Under the pieces are notes generated by a model. That model did not search any database, was not told the origin of the DNA, and saw only the letters and a program-made list of their open reading frames with translations. The translations under genes were made by a program, and so were the position numbers. DNA of 47,725 nt from Brochothrix campestris FSL F6-1037 (GTDB taxonomy: Bacteria > Bacillota > Bacilli > Lactobacillales > Listeriaceae): the NCBI RefSeq assembly GCF_000525915.1, contig NZ_AODH01000015.1:1-47725 (forward strand). Direction: 5' to 3'. Below, piece by piece: positions 39,451 through 47,725 of the stretch. The number at the start of each line of letters is the position of its first letter. Within the stretch, counting starts at the first letter, position 1.

Positions 39451-40869
39451 TTATCCTCTTCTCCAACGAGTTCCCTGTGGGGTATCCTCTAAAATTATCT
39501 GTTGTCCCTTAAATAAATCACGAATCTCATCTGAACGATCAAAGCGACGTTCATTCCGAGCTAAATCACGTTCTTCGATTAATTGTTCAATCTCTTCATC
39601 ACTCAATTGATCCGCTGTACTCGTTTTTGCCGTTGCTAACGTTAATCCTAAAATCGCAAAATATTTCTCAAAGGCGTGCATGAAACTTTCCAATATGCCA
39701 AAACCAACATGGTTTTTTGCGACATAAATATTCGCTTTTTTAGCGAGGTCATACAACGTTGTGATCGCATTAGCAGTGTTAAAGTCATCATCCATTTCAC
39801 GTTCGAAATCGCGTTGCACCTCATTTAATTGTTCGTACCATGCATCAGCATCACTCGGTTCATTGTCAACAGCCACCGACAAGCGGTGTTTAACATTGAA
39901 ATAAGCTGTTCTTAAACGCTCCAAACCATTTTGGGCATCAGCTAACAACGCCGGACTGTAGTTAATGGGGTTTCGGTAATGCACACTTAACATGAAAAAG
40001 CGGAATGCGACTGGATCATGCTCTTTTAGCATCTCATGAACAGTGATAAAATTACCGAGCGATTTCGACATTTTCGTATCATCGATATTCATATACCCGT
40101 TATGCATCCAATAACGCGCAAAAGTTTGGTCATGGGCAGCTTCTGATTGCGCAATCTCATTTTCATGGTGAGGGAACTGTAAGTCTTGCCCGCCCGCATG
40201 AATATCAATTGTTTTACCTAAGTATTTTTCGGCCATCGCTGAACATTCAATATGCCAACCCGGGCGACCTAATCCCCACGCGCTCTCCCAGCTGATTTCA
40301 CCTGGCTTAGCAGCCTTCCATAATACAAAATCAAGCGGTTCTTGTTTCGCAGTGTCTTCCTCAACACGCGCACCAACCTTTAAGTCGTGCAATGATTGGT
40401 GTGATAAAGCGCCGTAATTTTCGAATTTCCGTGTACGGTAATAGACGTCGCCTTCGCTCTCATAAGCATAGCCTTTGTCAATTAAGGTTGCGATTAAGGC
40501 AATGATTTCCGGCATGTTCTCAGTGACACGCGGATGAACATCGGCTGGTTCAACACCGAGAGCAGCGGTATCTTCTTCATAAGCTTTAATGAATCGATCA
40601 GCCACTTCGGGCACTGTCACTTTGAGTTCATCGGCTACACGGATTAATTTATCATCGACATCGGTAAAGTTCGACACAAACTTGACGTGATAACCACGGT
40701 ATTCAAAATAACGACGCACGGTATCAAACACGATGATGGGGCGCGCATTCCCAATATGAATATAGTTATAAACGGTGGGGCCACAGACATACATCTTCAC
40801 TTCACCTTTTTCAATCGGTTCAAACACTTCTTTTTGTCTCGTTAACGTATTATATAGTTGAATGCTCAT
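39451..40869 (-). CDS. cysS: Cysteinyl-tRNA synthetase
   Basis: CysS has 472 residues. It shows the HIGH box in [11 protein letters not shown], the KMSKS box as TKMSKSLGN, and zinc ligands at [15 protein letters not shown] and the HHENE segment. The C-terminal DALR-type helical domain ends around [12 protein letters not shown]. The start chosen is ATG 40869, six bases after AGAGG; it overlaps the cysE stop slightly. It is cotranscribed with cysE under a cysteine T-box, which links cysteine synthesis to its charging on tRNA. Confidence 0.97.
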   Translation of the reverse strand: MSIQLYNTLTRQKEVFEPIEKGEVKMYVCGPTVYNYIHIGNARPIIVFDTVRRYFEYRGYHVKFVSNFTDVDDKLIRVADELKVTVPEVADRFIKAYEEDTAALGVEPADVHPRVTENMPEIIALIATLIDKGYAYESEGDVYYRTRKFENYGALSHQSLHDLKVGARVEEDTAKQEPLDFVLWKAAKPGEISWESAWGLGRPGWHIECSAMAEKYLGKTIDIHAGGQDLQFPHHENEIAQSEAAHDQTFARYWMHNGYMNIDDTKMSKSLGNFITVHEMLKEHDPVAFRFFMLSVHYRNPINYSPALLADAQNGLERLRTAYFNVKHRLSVAVDNEPSDADAWYEQLNEVQRDFEREMDDDFNTANAITTLYDLAKKANIYVAKNHVGFGILESFMHAFEKYFAILGLTLATAKTSTADQLSDEEIEQLIEERDLARNERRFDRSDEIRDLFKGQQIILEDTPQGTRWRRG

Positions 40870-40870
40870 C

Positions 40871-41506
40871 TTAATCCTCTTTTCCCTCACGAATTTTTTT
40901 GACTGCTGTTGTTAAGTTGGCTAATTCTAGCGTTAAAGCGTCGATGCGTTCTTCGAGTTGTTTTGCCTTATTCGCGACATCGACACGTCGATCACCAATC
41001 CGAATAACGCGGGCTGGGACACCGACAGCCGTCGCTTGATCAGGAATATCCTGAATAACAACGGCACCCGCACCAATCTTGCTATCCTCACCAATGACGA
41101 TGGGGCCTAGTATTTGGACGTCGCCCGAAATAAAGGCACGATCTTTAATAATAGGATGACGCCAACCCGTGTCATGTCCTGTTCCACCGAGGGTAACACC
41201 ATGATGAAGGGTGACATCATCACCAATGCGGCACGTTTCACCGATGACCAATCCCATGCCATGATCAATAAACAACCGTCGACCAATCGTTGCACCCGGA
41301 TGAATTTCAATCCCCGTAAAGAAACGACTCATCTGTGAAATGATTCGTGCAAGTAATTTCAAGTGATGGCGGTATAAAAAGTGTGCGATACGATGGTTCC
41401 AAATGGCATGTACACCTGCATACGTCAACATCACTTCCAGACGTGACGAGGCAGCTGGATCATTGTGCAACACGACATCTACCTGCTCTTTCATCTGACG
41501 AAACAT
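40871..41506 (-). CDS. cysE: Serine O-acetyltransferase
   Basis: CysE has 211 residues and makes O-acetylserine from serine and acetyl-CoA, the first step of cysteine synthesis. The left-handed beta-helix hexapeptide repeats run from about residue 65 to 165, with the catalytic [16 protein letters not shown] and [19 protein letters not shown]. The short N-terminal helical domain is the Gram-positive type. It is the first gene behind the T-box. Confidence 0.95.
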   Translation of the reverse strand: MFRQMKEQVDVVLHNDPAASSRLEVMLTYAGVHAIWNHRIAHFLYRHHLKLLARIISQMSRFFTGIEIHPGATIGRRLFIDHGMGLVIGETCRIGDDVTLHHGVTLGGTGHDTGWRHPIIKDRAFISGDVQILGPIVIGEDSKIGAGAVVIQDIPDQATAVGVPARVIRIGDRRVDVANKAKQLEERIDALTLELANLTTAVKKIREGKED

Positions 41507-41572
41507 AATTTATCCCTCAACTTCTACTTTATAGTTTACTTGTTAGCATGATCATTTGACCGATTCAAATAA

Positions 41573-41814
41573 AAAACGCCTCTGTCTATATGACAGAGAC
41601 GCTTTCGCGTGGTTCCACTCTGTTTGGAGCAACCTACACTCCCAACTTAGCTGTTTAACGCACAGTCAACGCTCTATCCTACTCACTTCAAATAGAGTCT
41701 CTAAGAGGCATTTCATCAAGCGTCTATCAATCAGTCCCAGCCTAGCTGATTGTCTCTGTTACAGACGGGTTTGACTACTTCTTCTTATTAACGATCAATC
41801 TATAGTTGCTTTTC
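41573..41814 (-). ncRNA. T-box riboswitch controlling cysE-cysS
   Basis: The minus-strand leader has the diagnostic T-box GTGGAACCACGCG (41606-41618), directly followed by an intrinsic terminator with a 12-bp stem and U tail (41573-41604). A long Stem I region precedes them. TGC at 41708-41710, in the context GAAATGCCTC, is the likely specifier, a Cys codon, which fits the genes it controls. Uncharged tRNA-Cys would favour the antiterminator and allow cysES transcription. Confidence 0.92.
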
Positions 41815-41843
41815 ATTATACGCAGATATCTGCAATCGTGCAA
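41815..41843 (-). promoter_or_regulatory. Sigma-A promoter for the T-box/cysES transcript
   Basis: The -35 box TTGCAC (41838-41843), a 17-base spacer and a consensus -10 box TATAAT (41815-41820) lie just beyond the gltX stop. Confidence 0.85.
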
Positions 41844-41849
41844 GTTGTA

Positions 41850-43319
41850 TTAGCTTAATTTAGCTAAACGTTTCAAGACAACTTCCTTGCCTAACACTTC
41901 AATCGCTTGTGGTAACTCAGGGCCATGCATTTCACCCGTTGTCGCAATACGGATTGGCATAAAGAGGTTTTTACCTTTAATGCCTGTCTCTTTTTGAACG
42001 ACTTTAATCATTGGTTTAATATTCGCCGCGATAAAGTCTTCATCCGTTAAGCTTGCAAGTTGAGCAGCAAAGGCTGCCAAAACAGTCGGAACTGTTTCTT
42101 CTGCTAACACTGCTTGGGCCTCATCAGAGAATGTTAATTCCTCAGTGAAGAACATATCTGTTAACTCAACAATTTCAGCGCCGTAGCTCATTTGTTGGTG
42201 GTACAGTGAAATTAGATTTGTTGCCCACGCATGTTGTTCAGCCGTTAATTCCAACGGTAAACGACCAGCTTTTTGCAAGAAAGGCAACGCGAGCTCAACC
42301 ACTTCTGTCAGTGTCATTTTCTTAACGTATTGGTTGTTCATCCATTGTAACTTGGCTTTATCAAAGACCGCTGGTGAATGTGATAGGCGGGCTGGATTGA
42401 AGATCTTAATGAATTCTTCTTGGCTAAAGATTTCTTCTTCACCTTCAGGTGACCAGCCGAGCATTGTAATAAAGTTAAACAAGGCCGCTGGTAAATAACC
42501 TAATTCAGCATATTGCTCGATGAATTGGATGATTGATTCATCACGTTTACTTAATTTTTTATGTTGATCATTAACGATTAATGTCATATGACCAAAGACA
42601 GGCACGTCCCAACCAAATGCATCGTATATCATTAATTGCTTCGGTGTATTTGAGATATGATCATCACCACGTAATACGTGTGAGATTTTCATTAAATAGT
42701 CATCAGCAACAACGGCAAAGTTATACGTTGGAATACCATCTTTTTTACAGATAACCCAATCACCAATATCATTTGATTCAAACGAAACATGGCCTTTAAC
42801 AATGTCATCAAAGGCGAATGTACGATCTTTTGGTACGCGGAAACGAATGCTCGGTTTTAAACCTTTTGCTTCGTATGCAGCACGTTGCTCTGCTGTTAAA
42901 TGAGCGTCTCGACCAGAATAACGTGGCATTGTACTAGCCGCAACCTGCGCTTCGCGTTCTGCCGCCAATTCTTCTTCGGTATCATACGCTTTATATGCTA
43001 AATCTTTTTCTAACAATTCAGCAATTAACTTCGCGTAAATCTCGTTACGTTCTGATTGACGATACGGACCAAACTCGCCATGTTGACCATTTTCATTCAC
43101 ACCTTCAGACCAATCAAGTCCTAACCATTTTAAAAATTCGATTTGACTTGATTCACCATCAGCAACATTACGTTTTAAGTCAGTGTCTTCAATGCGTAAG
43201 ATGAAATCGCCACCTTCATGACGGGCATAAAGATAGTTGAAAATTGCAGTACGGGCATTACCAATATGTAAATGTCCGGTTGGGCTTGGTGCATAACGCA
43301 CACGGATACGGTTACTCAC
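41850..43319 (-). CDS. gltX: Glutamyl-tRNA synthetase
   Basis: GltX has 489 residues and is the class I, non-discriminating type expected in Firmicutes. The HIGH-like motif is [13 protein letters not shown] near the N-terminus, and the KMSKS-like motif is [11 protein letters not shown]. The C-terminal helical anticodon-binding domain is complete. AAGGAGG precedes the ATG. In Bacillus ispD and ispF lie between yacL and gltX; here they are absent, replaced by a short unassigned stretch. Confidence 0.97.
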   Translation of the reverse strand: MSNRIRVRYAPSPTGHLHIGNARTAIFNYLYARHEGGDFILRIEDTDLKRNVADGESSQIEFLKWLGLDWSEGVNENGQHGEFGPYRQSERNEIYAKLIAELLEKDLAYKAYDTEEELAAEREAQVAASTMPRYSGRDAHLTAEQRAAYEAKGLKPSIRFRVPKDRTFAFDDIVKGHVSFESNDIGDWVICKKDGIPTYNFAVVADDYLMKISHVLRGDDHISNTPKQLMIYDAFGWDVPVFGHMTLIVNDQHKKLSKRDESIIQFIEQYAELGYLPAALFNFITMLGWSPEGEEEIFSQEEFIKIFNPARLSHSPAVFDKAKLQWMNNQYVKKMTLTEVVELALPFLQKAGRLPLELTAEQHAWATNLISLYHQQMSYGAEIVELTDMFFTEELTFSDEAQAVLAEETVPTVLAAFAAQLASLTDEDFIAANIKPMIKVVQKETGIKGKNLFMPIRIATTGEMHGPELPQAIEVLGKEVVLKRLAKLS

Positions 43320-43510
43320 TTGACATTTCCTCCTTAAGGAACGGGTTATTTTAGCAGCAACGCCTCTAAGGCTTGTGCTATTTGTAAAAGCGGTCGTACT
43401 TTATACTGATTTGAGCAGGTTCAACATTCACAAAAGAGCCATCTGTTGGTGCAACGGTTTATATGCGATGCATGTAGCATCTCTTCGATTTCAGCAGTTG
43501 CGCTATCATA
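43320..43510 (-). other. Spacer before gltX, possibly the out-of-frame rest of a broken gene
   Basis: This stretch between gltX and the small ORF at 43511-43624 still has long open segments on the minus strand. One frame resumes after the stop as YDSATAEIEEMLHAS, another carries TVAPTDGSFVNVEPAQIS, and the first returns as [18 protein letters not shown] ending at TAA. This suggests a gene of about 95 codons with two or more frameshifts, whether from decay or read error. I cannot name a family. No T-box or other leader is seen for gltX. Confidence 0.35.
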
Positions 43511-43624
43511 TTAAAACATGAGTGCCTCTCTCGCTGAATCAATGGGCTTGCCCATCATGTACCTTACTATATTCGCACCAATTGAGCTTTCTTGCAAGTC
43601 TATTTTCAAACAATTATGCGACAT
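43511..43624 (-). CDS. Unidentified small ORF, probably the first part of a broken gene
   Basis: The ORF has 37 codons from ATG 43624 to TAA 43511-43513. It is preceded by GGAGA and begins nine bases after the yacL stop, so it is placed like a real operon gene. The product begins MSHNCLKIDLQESSIGANIV and ends GKPIDSAREALMF. I recognise no domain. The following DNA contains coding-like segments in shifting frames up to gltX, so the true product may be longer. The site corresponds to ispD-ispF in Bacillus, but the residues do not resemble either enzyme. Confidence 0.35.
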   Translation of the reverse strand: MSHNCLKIDLQESSIGANIVRYMMGKPIDSAREALMF

Positions 43625-43633
43625 TATCGTCTC

Positions 43634-44716
43634 CTATTTATAGACCTTTGCAAAAATCATTCGGCCTGCCGATGTTTGAAGCACACTGGTCACCGCAACA
43701 TCGACCGTTTGATTGATGAAACGACGGCCTTCTTCAACGACAATCATCGTGCCATCATCTAGGTAGCCGATACCTTGGTTGCGTTCTTTACCGTCTTTGA
43801 CAACAAGTAAATGCAACTTTTCGCCTGGTAAAACGACAGGTTTAACTGCATTGGCGAGATCGTTAATGTTTAAAACTGGAATCTTTTGAAATTCACAAAC
43901 CTTGTTTAAATTATAATCATTCGTTACGACAACGCCGCCATATTCTTTTGCAGCACGCACGAGTTTGCTATCAACCTCGGTAATATCGTCGTAGTCGCCT
44001 TCAAACATCCGCACTTCTATTTTCTTTTCGTTTTGTAAGGCATTTAAAATATCCAGTCCACGACGGCCCTTTGTGCGTTTAAGCGAATCAGAACTATCGG
44101 CAATATGTTGTAATTCTTCAAGAACGAATAAAGGAATCATCACTGGACCTTCTAAAAAACCGGTGCGAATAATATCGGCAATACGACCATCAATGACAAC
44201 GCTCGTATCTAAAAATTTAGGATTCTCATTTCGTTTTTGCTCGGTAGCAATCGTCTCCACTGCTTTTTTCTTGCCCATTCGATTAAGCGATAAAATCGAC
44301 AACCATTCTTCTTTGCGGGCGACACCCATGCGTACACCTAAATAGCCAAAAAAGATCGCTAATAAAATCGGCAATACGTTACTAATTAACGGCATTTCAA
44401 TTTGACTAATCGGTAAGCTTAAGAGAAATGAAATAATTAAACCGACAATTAAACCTAAACTCCCAAATAAGACGCTTGTATTAGGGGTTTTTGCTAAAAA
44501 CGATTCTACTGTTTTCAAGCTGTTCTCAATGTGTTTGATTGCCCATGAAAATAATAGGATAAAAACAATAAGACCAATAAGCGTATTGACAATCGAATTA
44601 TTGAGTAAGGGAGAGACGTTTGCTCCGAATATTCCCGTCCAAATGTACGGAAAACCGATGGCACCAAAGGCGCCTCCGACAATTGCATAACAAATATAAA
44701 TTAATACTTTAGCCAT
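43634..44716 (-). CDS. yacL: Membrane-anchored PIN/TRAM domain protein (YacL)
   Basis: The protein has 360 residues. About four membrane helices (residues about 3-25, 35-60, 75-100, 105-130) are followed by a PIN nuclease-like domain (FLDTSVVIDGRIADI with two Asp, then VDSKLVRAAKEYGGVVVTNDYN with further acidic residues). A TRAM RNA-binding domain is at the end (GIGYLDDGTMIVVEEGRRFI). A membrane-tethered RNA-acting role is inferred; its substrate is unknown. The start is ATG 44716, after AAGGAGG; 17 upstream open codons are dropped. It lies after radA; disA, found between them in Bacillus, is missing. Confidence 0.92.
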   Translation of the reverse strand: MAKVLIYICYAIVGGAFGAIGFPYIWTGIFGANVSPLLNNSIVNTLIGLIVFILLFSWAIKHIENSLKTVESFLAKTPNTSVLFGSLGLIVGLIISFLLSLPISQIEMPLISNVLPILLAIFFGYLGVRMGVARKEEWLSILSLNRMGKKKAVETIATEQKRNENPKFLDTSVVIDGRIADIIRTGFLEGPVMIPLFVLEELQHIADSSDSLKRTKGRRGLDILNALQNEKKIEVRMFEGDYDDITEVDSKLVRAAKEYGGVVVTNDYNLNKVCEFQKIPVLNINDLANAVKPVVLPGEKLHLLVVKDGKERNQGIGYLDDGTMIVVEEGRRFINQTVDVAVTSVLQTSAGRMIFAKVYK

Positions 44717-44732
44717 TTCGTTGCCTCCTTTA

Positions 44733-46115
44733 TCATTTAGTTGGAAAGGCTTTTTGAATTGCTTCACGCAATGTCGCCACGCCTATCACTTGAATTTCGG
44801 TCGGGAATGTCCAACCGCCGATGTTATTCGCCGGAATAATAATCCGCTTAAAGCCGAGTTTAGCAGCTTCTTGCACCCGTTGATCAATTCGGGCAACCCG
44901 ACGAATTTCACCCGTTAAACCCACCTCACCAATAAAACAATCCATCGCAGCGGTTGGCTTATCGTAATAACTCGAGGCGATACTGATAGCAATCGCTAAA
45001 TCAATGGCCGGTTCATCAAGTTTAACACCACCAGCTGCCTTTAAATACGCATCTTGATTTTGCAGCATTAAACCTTCACGTTTTTCCAGCACTGCCATAA
45101 TAAGTGATACGCGGTTATAATCCATCCCCGTTGCCATGCGTCGGGCATTACCATAAACAGTTGGTGACACTAGCGCTTGAATTTCAACGAGTACAGGCCG
45201 TGTTCCTTCCATCGAAGTAACGACAGCAGAACCTGCTGCCCCTTCTAAGCGTTCTTCCAAAAAAACTTCTGAGGCATTTTCAACTTCAATTAGACCCATA
45301 TCACGCATTTCGAAAATACCCATTTCATTCGTCGAACCAAAACGGTTTTTGACGGCTCGTAAAATACGGTACGCATGATGACGCTCACCTTCAAAGTAGA
45401 GAACGGTATCGACCATATGCTCTAACATTCTCGGACCTGCAATCGTCCCTTCTTTCGTCACGTGTCCGACGATAAAAATCGCGATATTCAACGTTTTGGC
45501 GAGTCGCATCAACTCTGATGTACACTCCCGCACCTGCGTGACGCTACCAGCAGCACTCGTGATATCAGGATGATACATCGTTTGGATTGAGTCAATCACA
45601 ACGAATTCTGGCAATAATGTTTGTACCGTTTTTGAGATCACTTCTAAATCGGTTTGTGCATACACATAAAGCAGGTCGCCATCGACGTTTAAACGCTCCG
45701 CTCGTAATTTCGTTTGTTTAATTGACTCTTCACCAGACACATAGAGGCCCTTGCGTTTCGCCTTCGTTAATTGGGCAGAGACTTGCAATAACAGCGTTGA
45801 TTTCCCAATGCCTGGATCACCACCGACTAACACAAGCGAGCCTTTAACGAGTCCACCGCCGAGTACACGATTGAGTTCTGGCATATCTGTTAAAATACGT
45901 TGTTCCGTCTCACTCGTAATCTTTGATAACGGGAGCGCTTGTTGATTATTATCCTCAGTATGATTAAAACTTGTACGGCCTTTTTGCACCTTTGCCTCAA
46001 CAAATTCAACCATTTGATTCCATTCATTACAATTCGGGCAGCGTCCCATCCATTTAGGAGACTCATAGCCACACGCGTTACAGACAAACTTTGTACTTGT
46101 TTTTTTCTTGACCAT
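44733..46115 (-). CDS. radA: DNA repair protein RadA (Sms)
   Basis: RadA has 460 residues and is a RecA-like helicase acting on recombination intermediates. It has an N-terminal zinc finger with two C-x2-C pairs ([18 protein letters not shown]), Walker [11 protein letters not shown], the RadA-specific KNRFGS motif, and a C-terminal Lon-protease-like domain without active protease residues. The start is ATG 46115 ([16 protein letters not shown]), after AGAAGG; the 37 upstream open codons have no family support. The clpC terminator upstream implies its own promoter, perhaps an extended -10 TATGTTAAACT about 45-55 bases before the start. Confidence 0.96.
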   Translation of the reverse strand: MVKKKTSTKFVCNACGYESPKWMGRCPNCNEWNQMVEFVEAKVQKGRTSFNHTEDNNQQALPLSKITSETEQRILTDMPELNRVLGGGLVKGSLVLVGGDPGIGKSTLLLQVSAQLTKAKRKGLYVSGEESIKQTKLRAERLNVDGDLLYVYAQTDLEVISKTVQTLLPEFVVIDSIQTMYHPDITSAAGSVTQVRECTSELMRLAKTLNIAIFIVGHVTKEGTIAGPRMLEHMVDTVLYFEGERHHAYRILRAVKNRFGSTNEMGIFEMRDMGLIEVENASEVFLEERLEGAAGSAVVTSMEGTRPVLVEIQALVSPTVYGNARRMATGMDYNRVSLIMAVLEKREGLMLQNQDAYLKAAGGVKLDEPAIDLAIAISIASSYYDKPTAAMDCFIGEVGLTGEIRRVARIDQRVQEAAKLGFKRIIIPANNIGGWTFPTEIQVIGVATLREAIQKAFPTK

Positions 46116-46237
46116 AACACACCTTCTTTGCTGTAGTTTAATTCCCTTAAGTTTAACATATTTCCAAAAAAACGACAGACATAAGGGTGTTATTGCAGAG
46201 TGAATATCTCTTCTGTCATACTTCACAAACTATATCT

Positions 46238-46274
46238 TTCCGCAAAAAAAAAAGGACATTACGTCCCTTTTTTT
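46238..46274. terminator. Terminator after clpC
   Basis: A GGAC/GTCC stem extended by A-T pairs (about 46248-46274) has a five-base loop, with ten U on the minus strand and seven T on the plus strand. Confidence 0.75.
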
Positions 46275-46285
46275 GACCACTATTA

Positions 46286-47725
46286 TTAATGAGTCTTTAC
46301 AGCGATAGGCTTTTTAGCACTTACTTTTTTATCCATTTTTTTTCGTGGTTTTTTAACCATAAACTGGCTGTCTTTATCCAAGTCAATCGTCACTGCTTGA
46401 CCTTTAATAACCGTTCCTTTTAAGATTTCTTCAGAGAGTAAATCTTCAACATGGCGTTGAATCGCACGACGAATCGGGCGGGCACCATACTCTGGATCGT
46501 AGCCTTCTTTTGCGATTTTTTTTCAAGGCTTTCGGTGTTAATGACAGATGAATGTCTTGGTTTGATAAGCGTTTGCTTAATTGGGCAATCATTAATTTCA
46601 CAATTTTAGTTAATTCTTTCTCACCTAACGAATCAAACACGACGTTTTCATCAATTCGGTTGAGGAATTCCGGACGGAAGGCTTTCTTCAATGTCTCAAG
46701 GACACGTTTTTCCATCACAGCTGTATCTTTCAGCGGATCAATCGCTCCAAATCCAACTGTTTTATCCGTTTTAATTTCATTGGCACCAATATTAGAGGTC
46801 ATAATAATAATTGTATTACTAAAATCAACGACACGACCTTTTGAATCGGTTAAGCGTCCGTCATCTAATACTTGTAACAATAAATTGAACACATCGGGGT
46901 GTGCCTTTTCGATTTCATCTAATAGTAAGACAGCATATGGTTTTTGACGCACCTTATCTGTCAATTGACCACCTTCTTCATAACCTACGTAACCAGGAGG
47001 TGCTCCGACTAAGCGCGCTGTCGAAAATTTTTTCCATGTACTCGCTCATATCGATTCGAATCATTGCATCCTCATCTTCAAACATTGCTTCAGCTAAAGC
47101 ACGGGCTAATTCGGTCTTACCTACACCTGTAGGACCTAAGAAAATAAATGACCCTATCGGTCTCGCTGGATCTTTAAGTCCAGCACGCGCACGACGAACA
47201 GCTTTAGCAATCGAGTGAACCGCACGATCTTGACCAATCACACGTTCATGTAAAATCTTCTCAAGTTTTAACAGCCGTTGTGATTCAGTCTTCGCTAATT
47301 TAGCAACGGGAATACCTGTCCAACTCGCAACAACTTCCGCAATGACATCTGCATCAACTTGTTGGTGTTGCGCCATTTTAGTACTGTTCCATGTTTCCTT
47401 ACCTTTTTTCAAAGCAATCGCACATTTTTTCTCTTTATCACGTAAATCAGCTGCTTTTTCGAATTCTTGACCTTGAACAGCCGCATCTTTTTCTTGACGG
47501 ATTTGTGCCAACTCGACTTCTAATTTTTTTTACATTTGTCGGTGTAATGAATGATTTCAACCGTACTTTTGAACCAGCTTCATCGATTAAATCAATCGCT
47601 TTATCTGGTAGAAAACGATCTTGAATGTAACGTTGAGACATTACAACTGCCGCCTCTAAAGCCGCATCTGTAAAGGCAACGCCATGATGCGCTTCGTAAC
47701 GATCACGCAAGCCTTTTAATATTAA
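46286..47725 (-). pseudogene. clpC: ClpC-type AAA+ chaperone, C-terminal part, three frameshifts, cut by window edge
   Basis: ClpC is the unfoldase partner of ClpP. Visible are the end of the first ATPase domain ([19 protein letters not shown]), the UVR-type M domain ([16 protein letters not shown]), then the second ATPase domain with Walker [10 protein letters not shown], Walker [14 protein letters not shown], arginine finger [10 protein letters not shown] and sensor 2 GARPIRR. A basic C-terminal tail ends at TAA 46286-46288. Three +1 shifts break it: eight A at 47524-47531, six A at 47028-47033 and eight A at 46516-46523; each is repaired by one A less. ClpC is a core stress protein, so errors in the sequence are likelier than decay. 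Confidence 0.88.

Noticed and set aside
43400-43460. GGTTCAA on the plus strand suggesting a tRNA T-arm
   Set aside because: No acceptor stem, anticodon arm or CCA-like end could be folded around it.
43511-43624. Resemblance of the small ORF's GKPIDSAREAL to the GKxVxEA helix of ribosomal protein L22
   Set aside because: The rest, especially the KRFRPRAxGR signature, is absent, and the true rplV is intact at 16272-16616; probably a chance helix match.
43522-43716. Plus-strand ORFs opposite native genes (for example here, 1621-1845, 37546-37815)
   Set aside because: They are shadows of minus-strand genes, without ribosome-binding sites or recognisable domains.

Overview
The window is a chromosomal stretch from a low-GC Gram-positive bacterium of the Bacillales. 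Protein sequences and gene content look most like the family Listeriaceae: adk is followed directly by infA with no map, disA is missing between radA and yacL, and the set truA-rplM-rpsI, cysE-cysS-mrnC-rlmB-yacP-sigH is present. Brochothrix is a reasonable guess, but the sequence alone does not prove the genus. Every native gene lies on the minus strand, so the transcription order runs from high to low coordinates. The only plus-strand genes are the mobile-element remnants at the left edge.

Right to centre (47725 to 32396): clpC (cut by the window edge), radA, the PIN/TRAM gene yacL, an unidentified and apparently broken small ORF, gltX, a cysteine T-box leader with cysE-cysS, mrnC, rlmB, rae1 (yacP), sigH, rpmG, secE, nusG, rplK-rplA, an L10 leader with rplJ-rplL, and an RsmC-like methyltransferase. 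These cover protein quality control, tRNA charging, cysteine supply, rRNA processing and modification, and the stalk and L1 regions of the ribosome.

Centre (32214 to 20304): rpoB-rpoC, then the str operon rpsL-rpsG-fusA-tuf. Left half (19726 to 978): the S10, spc and alpha ribosomal clusters (rpsJ to rplQ), with secY, adk, infA and rpoA inside them. Then come the ECF vitamin-transporter module ecfA1-ecfA2-ecfT, truA, and rplM-rpsI behind an L13-type leader. Twelve sigma-A promoters can be read by eye, eleven of them with a 17-bp spacer and the weaker one before nusG with 16 bp. They divide the block into separately started units. Intrinsic terminators follow rpsI, rplQ, tuf, rpoC, nusG and clpC, and a structured U-tailed element follows rplL.

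The left edge (1 to 777) is accessory DNA: the right end of an IS3-family insertion sequence has cut off the N-terminus of a tyrosine recombinase that lies just beyond the 3' end of rpsI, a known docking site for integrative islands.

A striking overall feature is that seven universally conserved genes (ecfA2, rpsK, rplX, rpsQ, rpmG, mrnC and clpC, the last three times) are each broken by a single-base indel. Eight of the nine are +1 in an A/T run and one is -1 in a short G run. This pattern fits homopolymer errors in the read data better than real gene loss. I give the full-length coordinates of these genes as they would be with the frame restored. I did not see a defence system, CRISPR array or other clearly new system. 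The least explained pieces are the interlocking inverted repeats between tuf and rpsJ, the 117-bp duplication after nusG, the folded rplL-rsmC spacer, the promoter-plus-hairpin before nusG, and the unidentified ORF before gltX.
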